Shown one piece after another: positions 1 to 8,279 of a stretch of DNA of 64,000 nucleotides. Source of the stretch: Globisporangium splendens (Eukaryota; Oomycota; Peronosporomycetes; Pythiales; Pythiaceae). Below the pieces are notes generated by a model, which was given only the letters and a program-made list of their open reading frames with translations, was not told the origin of the DNA and did no database searches. Each line of letters starts with the position of its first letter. Positions within the stretch are counted from its first letter, which is position 1. The stretch lies in NCBI GenBank assembly GCA_006386115.1, contig VFIW01000015.1:675001-739000 (forward strand), given 5' to 3'. The position numbers were made by a program, and so were the translations under genes.

Positions 1-603
1 CTTCGCTTTTTATGGGACTCACGATCCGTCTCACCGCCTGTTAGTTCATACGATTATGATGTTCGCATCATCTGTCGATTGTGCACAGTGCTCAGCAGCA
101 TCACAACCTCCGTAAACAAATATGGTCGATAAGATGGATAATCCAAACAGTCTTCATTTATAACTTACAAATGCTTTACTGCTAGTACCATTACACACTA
201 TTAAAGGCATATGAAATCTATCAATATCACATTTTACGAGTCACACTATAAAGGAGTAAAACGCATTTCGGTAAAAGTTGGGTCAGGTCCATCGAAAAGC
301 ACCTCACACGTTTACTTTGAAGCCGCACGCACTCAGTCTGGGCTCATAGAACAGTAGCCTCCTGGCTCTCTTTCTCTCATAGATGCACATCCAAGTGCCT
401 ATCGTCATACACACTCACAGCCGGATTCAAGAGCTCAACACCTCCTTTACGCACGAGCAGTTCGCAAAAAGCTGCCGCTCCTGGGCAAAGTGCCTCCTCT
501 GTCTCTACTGATGCCCGGCACACATTATGATATGAGGACTCTCGCTCTTTTCCTATCGCTCACTCTTCAACTTGCCGCCTCGAGCAAACGACCCAGAAAC
601 CCC
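1..603. other. 5' flank, no gene seen
   Basis: No convincing coding region, RNA gene or repeat was seen. The stretch is AT-richer than the genes and probably holds the promoter and 5' UTR of the secreted protein that follows. Confidence 0.4.
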
Positions 604-1194
604 ATGAAGCTGCACCTTTACGTCTTGCTGGGGCTGTTAGCAGTCTGCACGACAACTAGCGTCCATGCGACTGCAGACTCGGGGAACCCAGCAGCGCAGT
701 ACACGCTTTCTAAAGGGAACCAGCGGTCTCGTGGCTTCAAAGGCGCATCTTCTGGAGCAATGTCGTCGCATGCAAATAGAGGTGGGTTCGCCACAAAGGG
801 CAAGAGCACCACGCAGAACCTCTCGTTCTCGAGTCTGAACGACCCGAAACTCGCCAATTGCGATAAATCGACTTCAGCAAAGCAGACGGACATCTCCAAG
901 CCGACCGCGCAGCCGTCGTCCAATGGCACCACCAAAGTCACACTGGGAAAAAGTCCCGCCGCAGCCATGCCGCTTACGTCAATTCCAACGGAACAGGTCA
1001 CACCGACACCTGCTGCAGACGACATCTCGGACATCAAGCAAACTGCCGTGACGCCGTCGCCACCGTCATCCAGCAGCACGAAGAAGACGCTTGGAGACAC
1101 CGACGTCGCAGGCTACGCCATCGTCACACCCGCGCCTACGCCGACAGAAAGCGATACGACTGACGCTGCGTTCGATCCAAAGCAGTCGGTTTAG
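604..1194 (+). CDS. Secreted Ser/Thr/Pro-rich protein of unknown function
   Basis: I chose the ATG at 604 because it opens a clean signal peptide (MKLHLYVLLGLLAVC, likely cleavage after a VHA motif near residue 22). An upstream in-frame ATG at 490 would add about 38 residues and spoil the signal. The mature part (about 174 residues) is low in hydrophobics and rich in Ser, Thr, Pro and Ala, with many TP, SP and SS pairs that look like sites for O-glycosylation. It has almost no cysteine, no RxLR, no LxLFLAK and no transmembrane helix. It could be a cell-wall or mucin-like secreted protein. An effector role is only a guess. It is convergent with the CFAP45 gene, with 202 bp between their stops. 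Confidence 0.6.
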   Translation: MKLHLYVLLGLLAVCTTTSVHATADSGNPAAQYTLSKGNQRSRGFKGASSGAMSSHANRGGFATKGKSTTQNLSFSSLNDPKLANCDKSTSAKQTDISKPTAQPSSNGTTKVTLGKSPAAAMPLTSIPTEQVTPTPAADDISDIKQTAVTPSPPSSSSTKKTLGDTDVAGYAIVTPAPTPTESDTTDAAFDPKQSV

Positions 1195-1396
1195 GTAATG
1201 TTGTTGGTAGTTCAGTTTTAAAGTTCGTGTTTGCTTGCCTTAGTGTGTGTCACAATGAGAGAAAGGTTTGAGTTTTGCAAGGCTATGGTGTTTGTCGCGA
1301 ATGTGACTAATAGGACGATAGCTTTGAGCTTTCAAAGACTTTGGTCAAGACCCAAGTTACCGATTCTGGATGCGTTCGATGTCGAGGGCTTTCATC

Positions 1397-2596
1397 TCAG
1401 ACAAGTACCTCCATACTTGCGAGCTTCTTCTTCTCGTCGCTGAGCTTCACGTTGCTCTTCTCGGTCTCGACCTGCATCATGATGGACTCGTACTCCTGCT
1501 TCTGCAGTGCAGCCTCGTTGATGCGCGCACACTGACGGTGCATCGCCTGCGCTTCGCGGGCACGGCGCAACTCACCCATCTCGATCTTCTGCTTCCGCGC
1601 GAGCGCCAAGTCGGCTTCTCGCGCCTGACGTTCGCGAGCTTCAGCGGCACGTTTGGCACGCAACTCGCCCAGCTCAGCCCCCTTGTTGGCCATTTTCTCC
1701 TCCTGCATCGAGAGCAGTTTCGCCGTGCGCAGCTCGGCTACGTGGCGCCGCTGCGCCTCTTCTTCCTCGAGGCGCCTCATGTCATCGGCTTTCTTTAGCT
1801 GGTACGCGGCGATGCGCTCGTCCTCCTCCTTGATCTTGCGCTGCATCTCGAGCTTCCGCGCCTGCGTGTCGTCGTTGAAGCGCCGGACCTCATCCATCGT
1901 GCGCTGTGCACACTCGGTCTTGCGCTTCTCCTTGGCGACCTCTCCTCCCTGCTGCTGCTTGATCTTCGCGAGCATCTCGCGCGCCTCCTGCTCGGTTTGC
2001 TCGTTCTCGCGCTCGCGCTGCCGCTTGTGCTCGGTGATCTGGTCTTCCAGCGCCTTCCGGTCGGCGATGCGCTTGGCTTTCTTCGACTCGTCGATGGCTT
2101 CTTGCCGCTTGAGCCTCTCGAGTCGCTCGATCTCCATGAGCACGTTCATCTTCTCGTTGTACACGTGGTGGTCCTCCTCGATGTGCTCCTTCACCTTGAG
2201 CTGCTGGTCGCGGATCGTGAACGCCTGTGCGCGCGCGCCGAGCGTCTTCATGAGCTTGACTGTATCGTGGGTCTGGTCCTTGAGCGCCGACGCGCGGCGC
2301 ATCGTTTCCTTCTTCTCGGCGTCAAAGATCTGCTCGATCTCGCTTTTCGGCGCCCGCAGTACCGCTTCTTTGCTCAGCCGCATCATGTGCACCTTGCGCG
2401 CCTTGGCCGAGAGCCGCTGCTTCTCGAGCTCAGCCTCACGCTGCTCTTCCAGCTGCTCGAGGTCCGCGGCTGTGTAGATCTTGGTCTCGTGCTTGGTGCG
2501 CCGCAGGTCGCCTCCGACCACAGCGACGATGGTTTTTTGCGTTGGAGCTGGCTTCTCGGCTCTTCTAGACTGTCGTTGACTGCTATTCTCCTCCAT
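1397..2596 (-). CDS. CFAP45: CFAP45-like ciliary doublet-microtubule protein (trichohyalin-plectin-homology)
   Basis: A 399-residue, almost wholly helical protein dominated by Glu, Arg, Lys and Gln. The stretch near residues 125-165, with AFTIRDQQLKVKEHI then MNVLMEIERLERLKRQEA, matches the recalled CFAP45 pattern of IRDxQxLxKxxI followed by MxEVERxxxxxRQEE. The following ARKLEMQRKIKEEDERI segment also fits. Family members sit inside the A-tubule of ciliary doublets as microtubule inner proteins, so this gene points to zoospore flagella. It is shorter than animal CFAP45 (about 550 residues), mainly at the N terminus. At the 3' end the frame stops after ASMEVLV, but the +1 frame continues for about 17 codons and ends in ERIQNR. 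A one-base frameshift near 1408 is possible. Confidence 0.75.
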   Translation of the reverse strand: MEENSSQRQSRRAEKPAPTQKTIVAVVGGDLRRTKHETKIYTAADLEQLEEQREAELEKQRLSAKARKVHMMRLSKEAVLRAPKSEIEQIFDAEKKETMRRASALKDQTHDTVKLMKTLGARAQAFTIRDQQLKVKEHIEEDHHVYNEKMNVLMEIERLERLKRQEAIDESKKAKRIADRKALEDQITEHKRQRERENEQTEQEAREMLAKIKQQQGGEVAKEKRKTECAQRTMDEVRRFNDDTQARKLEMQRKIKEEDERIAAYQLKKADDMRRLEEEEAQRRHVAELRTAKLLSMQEEKMANKGAELGELRAKRAAEARERQAREADLALARKQKIEMGELRRAREAQAMHRQCARINEAALQKQEYESIMMQVETEKSNVKLSDEKKKLASMEVLV

Positions 2597-3429
2597 GTGA
2601 GACTGCGAATCGTGCTCTTTGTTGCCGCCGACAATGTCTCTGCATTTGGACCAACCAACACTGAACGTCAGCAGCTCATAGATAACGGGCGACGCTCACT
2701 ACACTATTCGTACCTTCCTACTTGCAGCGTCCGGTCGTACTTTCGAGTCTTGACGCTGTGCTTCTCACCAAAGAGCGTGTCGTCGACCTGGAGCGAATGC
2801 GCGACACGGCGGTACCGACGACTCGAATTGCTCGTGTGCACGGGGTTACAAGAAGGAAACGACGCTCCGGAGCCACGACTCGACGCCGAGTGCGTGCGCG
2901 CGCTGCTCACAGTGAGCGACCAATCAGATTCAACCTGGGTACTCCTGCCTTGCCTTCAAAGCCACGTAACTCTGTCGCTATTGCGTTCAAAGACTCGAGA
3001 TGAACGAGAGCTCCGAGTTGGACGCTGGTGCCATCGAGAACAGCGCCACGTTCGCTCTAATTCCGTCTGCTTCGCATCAATTTATAGCTCCTACAACGCC
3101 GATAAGCGCCCTCTTGCTATTCTTACAACAACTGAGCCACTCAAAAATGTAGCCATGTTAGTGATGGGCTCTTCAACAGCTAGTCGGTTCAAACTCTTGT
3201 CACACGAAGCAGCCAGCTTACAAACTCTCTGCTCTTCCTTTAGCAACCACCTCTTCAACAGATTCTCACATTCTCCACTAAAACCGATACAGTTTCTATC
3301 TTACAAGCATTCTCTACTTGTGCCAGTTTTAATAGGAACCAAAGCGACCCAGGGTCCAGAAAGGGGTTCAGAAACCTGGAATGCCCCCTCCTTTTTTCCA
3401 TCATCACCACATACTGAGCGACCACTAGC
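2597..3429. other. Intergenic, divergent promoter region
   Basis: This 833-bp stretch separates the starts of two divergent genes (CFAP45 on minus, the lyase-like gene on plus). No ORF with recognisable content was found on either strand. It presumably carries both promoters. Confidence 0.4.
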
Positions 3430-6117
3430 ATGACGAATGGGGGCGACGTCGGCGCTGCTGCTGCGTCCGCGGCGGTCGAGGGCGCGCCACCCACTCCCTC
3501 CGGAGGCGTGGCCAAGGCCGTGGCGACACACGCACGTCGCAACGGGCTGCGCGCGGCGCTCGCCGTGATCTTCTTCTTCGGGTTTGTGTCGCTCGTGCTC
3601 ACGGCGCGCAGCACGTCGTTCTCGGCGGCGTGGGGCACGTCGTTCCGCAACGCGGCGACCGTCGCGACGTCCACGTCGTCGGGAATGCTTCGCAAGACCA
3701 CACGCACCGTCGTGCCGCTGCTCGTGGACAGCGAGAGCCAATTCGACAGCAACGCCAGCGCCGCGCTCGAGCCGTCGACGACGATGTCAGTATTGTCAGC
3801 CGCTGAAGAATTGCGCGCGCAGCCGGAGATACGTCCTGAACACGCGCTACCGTCGCGCCCAAAGTACGCGCTGCTGCGCACGATTGGCAATGCGCTGCCG
3901 CCGCGTCATGACCCTGCGCGCACGCTGCAGAACCTGCGCTTTATCCTCGAGCACGAGCGACTCGATGATGATGAGATCGTGAAGCACTGGGTGATCAACC
4001 GCATCATCGATCCGACGCTGCTGGAGCAATTGAAGGCGCTTCTGCGTGAGTTCAATGCCGAGTTCACCGAGATCCCGTTTGTGCTGCACGAGTATGCGCA
4101 GCAGCCGTTCCGCGTCGTGATCGAGGACCAGGGCATCGACCGCGTGCATGCCGCTGAAGTCCCAGAGGAGGGAGAGAGTGAGTGGATTCGCGTGCTGAAC
4201 CAGAACGAGATCTACGACTTCAAGAACCGATACGCACTCAGCGTGAACGCGGCGCGGAACGTGATGCTGGCGATCGGCAGGCGTATGGGTGCGCGGTGGA
4301 TCCTGCCGTGGGACCAGAACAGTTTCCTGACGCAGGACGCGTGGCGCCTCATCAAGACCGATCTCTCGTACAACGATCACCTCGCAGCGCAGAGCGCAGG
4401 CCAAGAAGGCGCACACCAGCTCAAGTACTTTCTGTCGTATATGGACCGCCTCGTGGAGGAGAACGACGTGATCCTGTCGCCGAGTTACACGCCAAACGCG
4501 TGGGCCGAACCGCAACTGATCTTCCGCGATGACGCGCGCGAGCAATTCGACGAGCGGTTCCGGTATGGCAAGCGCGACAAAGTAGCACTGCTCGTGCGGT
4601 TGAATGTGCGTGGTGTGTGGAACGAGTGGGGCTGGAGCTGGTGGGAGCAGCAGCGGACGTTTATGAATATATCGAGCGATGTCTACGGCGTCACGGTGCC
4701 GCAGACCGGGTATGTCGTGCGGTTGTACTCGGGCGTCGCGAGTTTCGAGACGAACGACAAAGGAGCCGCGTACTGGCGCGAACTCAAGCGCGGCGAGGGT
4801 GTGGTCCACGTGCTCGAGAGGTTGGAGAAACGCGTCATGCGCGAAGCGTTTCAGTTCTCTAACAAGACGTTGAGCGTGTACAGTGAATCCAAACTCGCCG
4901 CCACTCGCAGCAACACCAGTGGTGCCGAGGTTCGTGCGCTTGTAGAGGATGCTGAGCGAGCGATGCGCGTACAGGAGCCTTGGACGGTCACGAGCAACGC
5001 TGTGCTCTCAGTGTTCAATGCTTCCCAGATGTTCGCCAACTACGTGGACAAGCCTGACGCGACGGACGACGGCGCGCTGATCAAGCACATGGTGTACAAC
5101 ACGACGTCTCTGGCGCTTGCTTGGCAGATCACGCGCGATTCTCGATACGCTGCTGCGGCGCTCAAGTTTGTGGAAGCGTGGTGCGGCGACTCGAATGTCT
5201 CGACGGCGATGCTGCCGCTGCTGGATTTCGCGGATCTGTCCTTCGAAGGCACGCAGTCGGGCAACTCGCAGTACTGGACGGGTAGCGCCAGTGGCATCCG
5301 GCATACCGTCATCTTGCCGATGCTGCTCGACACCATGCGCATGCTGCTCTTCCACACACCAGAGCTTTCGACAGCTGTAGATGAGAGAATTACCAGCTTC
5401 CGTGTTCCCGACGCAACGAAGACGCAGCTCATCGCTTGGGTCCAGGAGTTGTACACGCATTTGAAGACATCGGTCCATGCGCGCACGCTGTTCCACGCGT
5501 CAACGTCGCTGTATGGACTCCAGTACGATCTGCAGGTGGCGGCGATGGCGGCGTTCCTGGACGATCCACTCGGATATCGATACACGCTCGGCACGATGCA
5601 GGGCCGGTTGCTGACGATGCTGGACATGGCGGGGAACCTCGTGATCCCAATCGGCGTGGCCAAGCAGCCGTACATGCTACTTAGTCTGGCGATCTGGGGT
5701 CTCGCGCTCGATGTCGCGCAGCAGCTCAACATGACGTCCCACCTGCTGCACTTTGACATGACGTCCGACGGAGGAGAGGAGACGACGAGCAACAACGGGC
5801 TGCTGTGCCGCATGGTCGAACGCCAGATCCCGTGCTGTGAGCGTCCAACTAATGAGGACACTGGCGGCAACAGAATGTCGGCAACGGCTGAAGCCGAAGG
5901 AGGACGCTGCGTGAAGCTGCTGCAGGACGCGCGGCCCGTGCAATTATTTATCTACCAGCGCATCGTGCGCCACGCGATCTCGGAGTGTGCGGCACTGAAG
6001 TCGCTGACCTCATGCACGACTGTGGCGACGATGGACATTAGTTCCGAGACGCTGAGTGCCGAGGAACTGAGCCATTACCAGCTCCCGCCGTACCATTTCC
6101 TGAGGCAAGCGTTGTAG
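3430..6117 (+). CDS. Type II membrane protein: glycosyltransferase-like region plus alginate-lyase-like region
   Basis: 895 residues, single exon. Residues about 38-58 (LAVIFFFGFVSLVLTA) form one signal-anchor helix after a short basic cytosolic tail, so the bulk should be lumenal or extracellular. Residues about 140-460 contain NAARNVMLAIGRRMGARWILPWDQNSFL, which resembles the region just before the metal-binding Asp of GT-A-like folds found in stramenopile multidomain proteins. Residues about 490-760 (AWQITRDSRYAAAALKFVEAW, later LPLLDFADLSFEG and SASGIRHTVILPMLLDTM) look like an alginate-lyase-type alpha/alpha toroid. This suggests a Golgi or cell-surface enzyme acting on a uronic-acid or other polysaccharide. 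Neither catalytic activity is proven from sequence. The lyase assignment is the stronger of the two, and the GT part is inference. Confidence 0.6.
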   Translation: MTNGGDVGAAAASAAVEGAPPTPSGGVAKAVATHARRNGLRAALAVIFFFGFVSLVLTARSTSFSAAWGTSFRNAATVATSTSSGMLRKTTRTVVPLLVDSESQFDSNASAALEPSTTMSVLSAAEELRAQPEIRPEHALPSRPKYALLRTIGNALPPRHDPARTLQNLRFILEHERLDDDEIVKHWVINRIIDPTLLEQLKALLREFNAEFTEIPFVLHEYAQQPFRVVIEDQGIDRVHAAEVPEEGESEWIRVLNQNEIYDFKNRYALSVNAARNVMLAIGRRMGARWILPWDQNSFLTQDAWRLIKTDLSYNDHLAAQSAGQEGAHQLKYFLSYMDRLVEENDVILSPSYTPNAWAEPQLIFRDDAREQFDERFRYGKRDKVALLVRLNVRGVWNEWGWSWWEQQRTFMNISSDVYGVTVPQTGYVVRLYSGVASFETNDKGAAYWRELKRGEGVVHVLERLEKRVMREAFQFSNKTLSVYSESKLAATRSNTSGAEVRALVEDAERAMRVQEPWTVTSNAVLSVFNASQMFANYVDKPDATDDGALIKHMVYNTTSLALAWQITRDSRYAAAALKFVEAWCGDSNVSTAMLPLLDFADLSFEGTQSGNSQYWTGSASGIRHTVILPMLLDTMRMLLFHTPELSTAVDERITSFRVPDATKTQLIAWVQELYTHLKTSVHARTLFHASTSLYGLQYDLQVAAMAAFLDDPLGYRYTLGTMQGRLLTMLDMAGNLVIPIGVAKQPYMLLSLAIWGLALDVAQQLNMTSHLLHFDMTSDGGEETTSNNGLLCRMVERQIPCCERPTNEDTGGNRMSATAEAEGGRCVKLLQDARPVQLFIYQRIVRHAISECAALKSLTSCTTVATMDISSETLSAEELSHYQLPPYHFLRQAL

Positions 6118-6257
6118 CTCTTCATCATAATCGAACAGAGGATGTGTCCATCCGGTCGGAGACAACTAACTACATTCAGTACAATGCCTCGACTTCAACG
6201 AACGAATCGCAGCTCTTCAAGATTGTGTAAACTAACTAAAATCAGTATGTTGACATG

Positions 6258-7676
6258 TTATTGTTGGTTCTTGCCGAAGCGGAACAGCAGCTGGTCTCTA
6301 CAATCGCTGTGGCTGAATGTGCTGCCATCCTCATAGCTGTAGCCGCCGTGCTCCAACTCCAGGTCTTTGACTTTACTCCTATTGCTGCTGCTGCCGTTGT
6401 GTGGCGAAGTTACGTACCACGCGGTGTCGATCATCCGTCTTCCGTGCCGATGCGACTGCTGGTAGACGCACGCAGGCACCCACCCGTGCTCAAAGTGGAA
6501 GTACACGAGCGTCGAGATCACGACGCCGAGCATCACGTCGACGCTGTAGTGTTTCCGTCCGGACACGCACAGCGTCGCCAGCGTGAGCAGGAACACGGCT
6601 CCGAGCGTCCACCGCAACTGCGAGAAGCGCACAAAGTGCTGGTCCATCGTGCGCAAATACAGCAGCAGCGCGCTGTTCGTGTACGCCATGTGGCCCGAGA
6701 AGATGAGGTCGCCGCACGAGTTGAAGTTACCGTACATTGGCCCGACGCGCGTCACGATGTCGATCCACGTCTGCGGCGGGAAGTAGAGACCGCTGCCGGG
6801 ACGGCAGTGTGGTGCGGGACCCGGGAGTGATGTGAGTGAGACTGTGAGCATGCGCAGCGCGTACGAGATCGTCGCGACGCGGAAGAACGTCGAGATGACG
6901 CGGCAACGGTTCGCGCGCGTCATAAAGTACGTCTGCACCATGCCGAGCACGGGCATCACGACCGTGAGCACGTCGCTGACGGGACGCCACGGCGAGTCCA
7001 CAGCTTGCGCCGGCACGAGCATGAACCCCAGGTCTCGAAGCGGAGTGTCGGACGGCGCGTGCAGGTAGAATGCGATGTTGGTCGAGAACACCATGGCAAG
7101 CGACACGGCAATGAAGATCTCGGCGTGGTCTGCGAGCGCGCGCACGTCGTCGCCGCATTTCGAGCGCACGGCGCTGCGGAAACTCAGCAGCGACACCGTG
7201 AACATGGACCAGAGCGTGCCGAACTTGAGGCGCACGTGCGGATCCTCGGGTTCGACGATGTACTTGAAGAAGAAGGTCCAATTCGCGACCGCGAGCACGA
7301 CGATGAGCACGATGAGTGCTTCCCACACGATGAAGCCCAGCAGTTCGTGCACATCGATGCTCTTGCAGAGCGCGCAAAACCACCACATCGTTGGCTTGGA
7401 CTTGCTCTTGGTCATCATCACGTCCACATCCACATGGAACGACGCGTTGCCGTCTCCTCTTCCATCTCCCTTGTTGATGCCATGCAACGACGCGTTTTTT
7501 GCTCGCGAGTCTTCCTTATGAGGTGTCGCATCGGCGCTCCCATTCCCGTTCTCTTCATCATCGAGCGTGACGATGTCGCCAATGTCTAGCGCGATGGTCA
7601 TGGCGGGACCCGACATTTTGCGCTTTGTCCGTGGGAAGAAGGACGCGCCCGATGCGAACGAGAAGAGCGACGACAT
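6258..7676 (-). CDS. Sphingomyelin-synthase-like PAP2-family phospho-head-group transferase
   Basis: 472 residues, single exon, about six hydrophobic segments starting near residue 107 after a polar N terminus. The sphingomyelin synthase signature blocks are present: an arginine- and proline-bearing block (RVATISYALRMLTVSLTSLPGP), a CGD...SGH block (SCGDLIFSGHMAYT) and an HYSVDV block. The two histidines and one aspartate form the expected catalytic triad. In known families these enzymes move phosphocholine or phosphoethanolamine to ceramide at the Golgi or plasma membrane. For oomycetes, ceramide phosphoethanolamine is a plausible product, but head-group choice cannot be read here. It is convergent with the lyase-like gene, with 140 bp between stops. 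The Ser/Asn-rich C tail (SPHNGSSSNRSK) is probably cytosolic. Confidence 0.75.
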   Translation of the reverse strand: MSSLFSFASGASFFPRTKRKMSGPAMTIALDIGDIVTLDDEENGNGSADATPHKEDSRAKNASLHGINKGDGRGDGNASFHVDVDVMMTKSKSKPTMWWFCALCKSIDVHELLGFIVWEALIVLIVVLAVANWTFFFKYIVEPEDPHVRLKFGTLWSMFTVSLLSFRSAVRSKCGDDVRALADHAEIFIAVSLAMVFSTNIAFYLHAPSDTPLRDLGFMLVPAQAVDSPWRPVSDVLTVVMPVLGMVQTYFMTRANRCRVISTFFRVATISYALRMLTVSLTSLPGPAPHCRPGSGLYFPPQTWIDIVTRVGPMYGNFNSCGDLIFSGHMAYTNSALLLYLRTMDQHFVRFSQLRWTLGAVFLLTLATLCVSGRKHYSVDVMLGVVISTLVYFHFEHGWVPACVYQQSHRHGRRMIDTAWYVTSPHNGSSSNRSKVKDLELEHGGYSYEDGSTFSHSDCRDQLLFRFGKNQQ

Positions 7677-8279
7677 GAGCGTGCTGCGGGCTGGGATCGT
7701 ACGTGGAGCTGCTGGTTAACGCTTCGTTCTGCAAGAAAAGGCAAATGTGCGTGAGAGAACTCGTCCGCTGCCCCACCTCATAGAACCAACTCCCACGCGC
7801 TGGAAAACCACCGCCTTGCTCCACACACAGCACAACAATACCGAAAAGAGCAGATGCAAATAGACCGATGCAAATATAGAGCCGCTGATTCCTTCTGATC
7901 TTACCACCCGCATTTGTAGAAGGAAGAGAAAAGAAAAGATCGCGCCATGTGAGCGACGAGGTACAACCGCGCTTCGAAATAAATCAAGAGGAAACATCGA
8001 TCGTGTTAGAAAGGGTATGCAAATGTAAGGAAGTGAGTTAGGAATCCATGTAAGCGATTGATGGGAGCAAAGAACGGTCATGTTTGAAGGGGTATGTTAA
8101 GCATCAGAAGTGATGCTGAGAATGACGGTACTCCACACGCTTCAAAATAAAACGGAAACTGCAAAAGGGTATGCAAATTTTAACGATGCAAGAACAAAAA
8201 GATTCATGGATGTCACATTAGTAAGGGTATGCTTGGCATCAGAATCGACGCTTTCAATAGACGCTGCTGCATTTGTCAT
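7677..8279. other. Intergenic between SMS-like and BT1 genes
   Basis: This 603-bp stretch lies upstream of the SMS-like gene and downstream of the first BT1 gene, both on minus. It has no gene. Its right half carries four spaced copies of a GGGTATG motif, listed separately. Confidence 0.4.
8013..8231. repeat. Degenerate spaced repeat with GGGTATG core
   Basis: The core GGGTATG occurs at 8013, 8090, 8167 and 8225, so steps are 77, 77 and 58 bases. Copies 1 and 3 continue as GCAAAT. Copies 2 and 4 both continue into a GCATCAGAA stretch. This looks like an eroded tandem array of about 77 bp in the 3' flank of the BT1 gene. Confidence 0.5.

Noticed and set aside
604..1194. RxLR effector
   Set aside because: No RxLR or dEER motif in the first 80 residues after the signal peptide; NQRSRGF is not a match.
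1653..3433. Two long plus-strand ORFs (1653-2477 and 1997-3433)
   Set aside because: Antisense to the CFAP45 coiled coil, Leu/Ser-rich as expected from reversed Glu/Lys codons.
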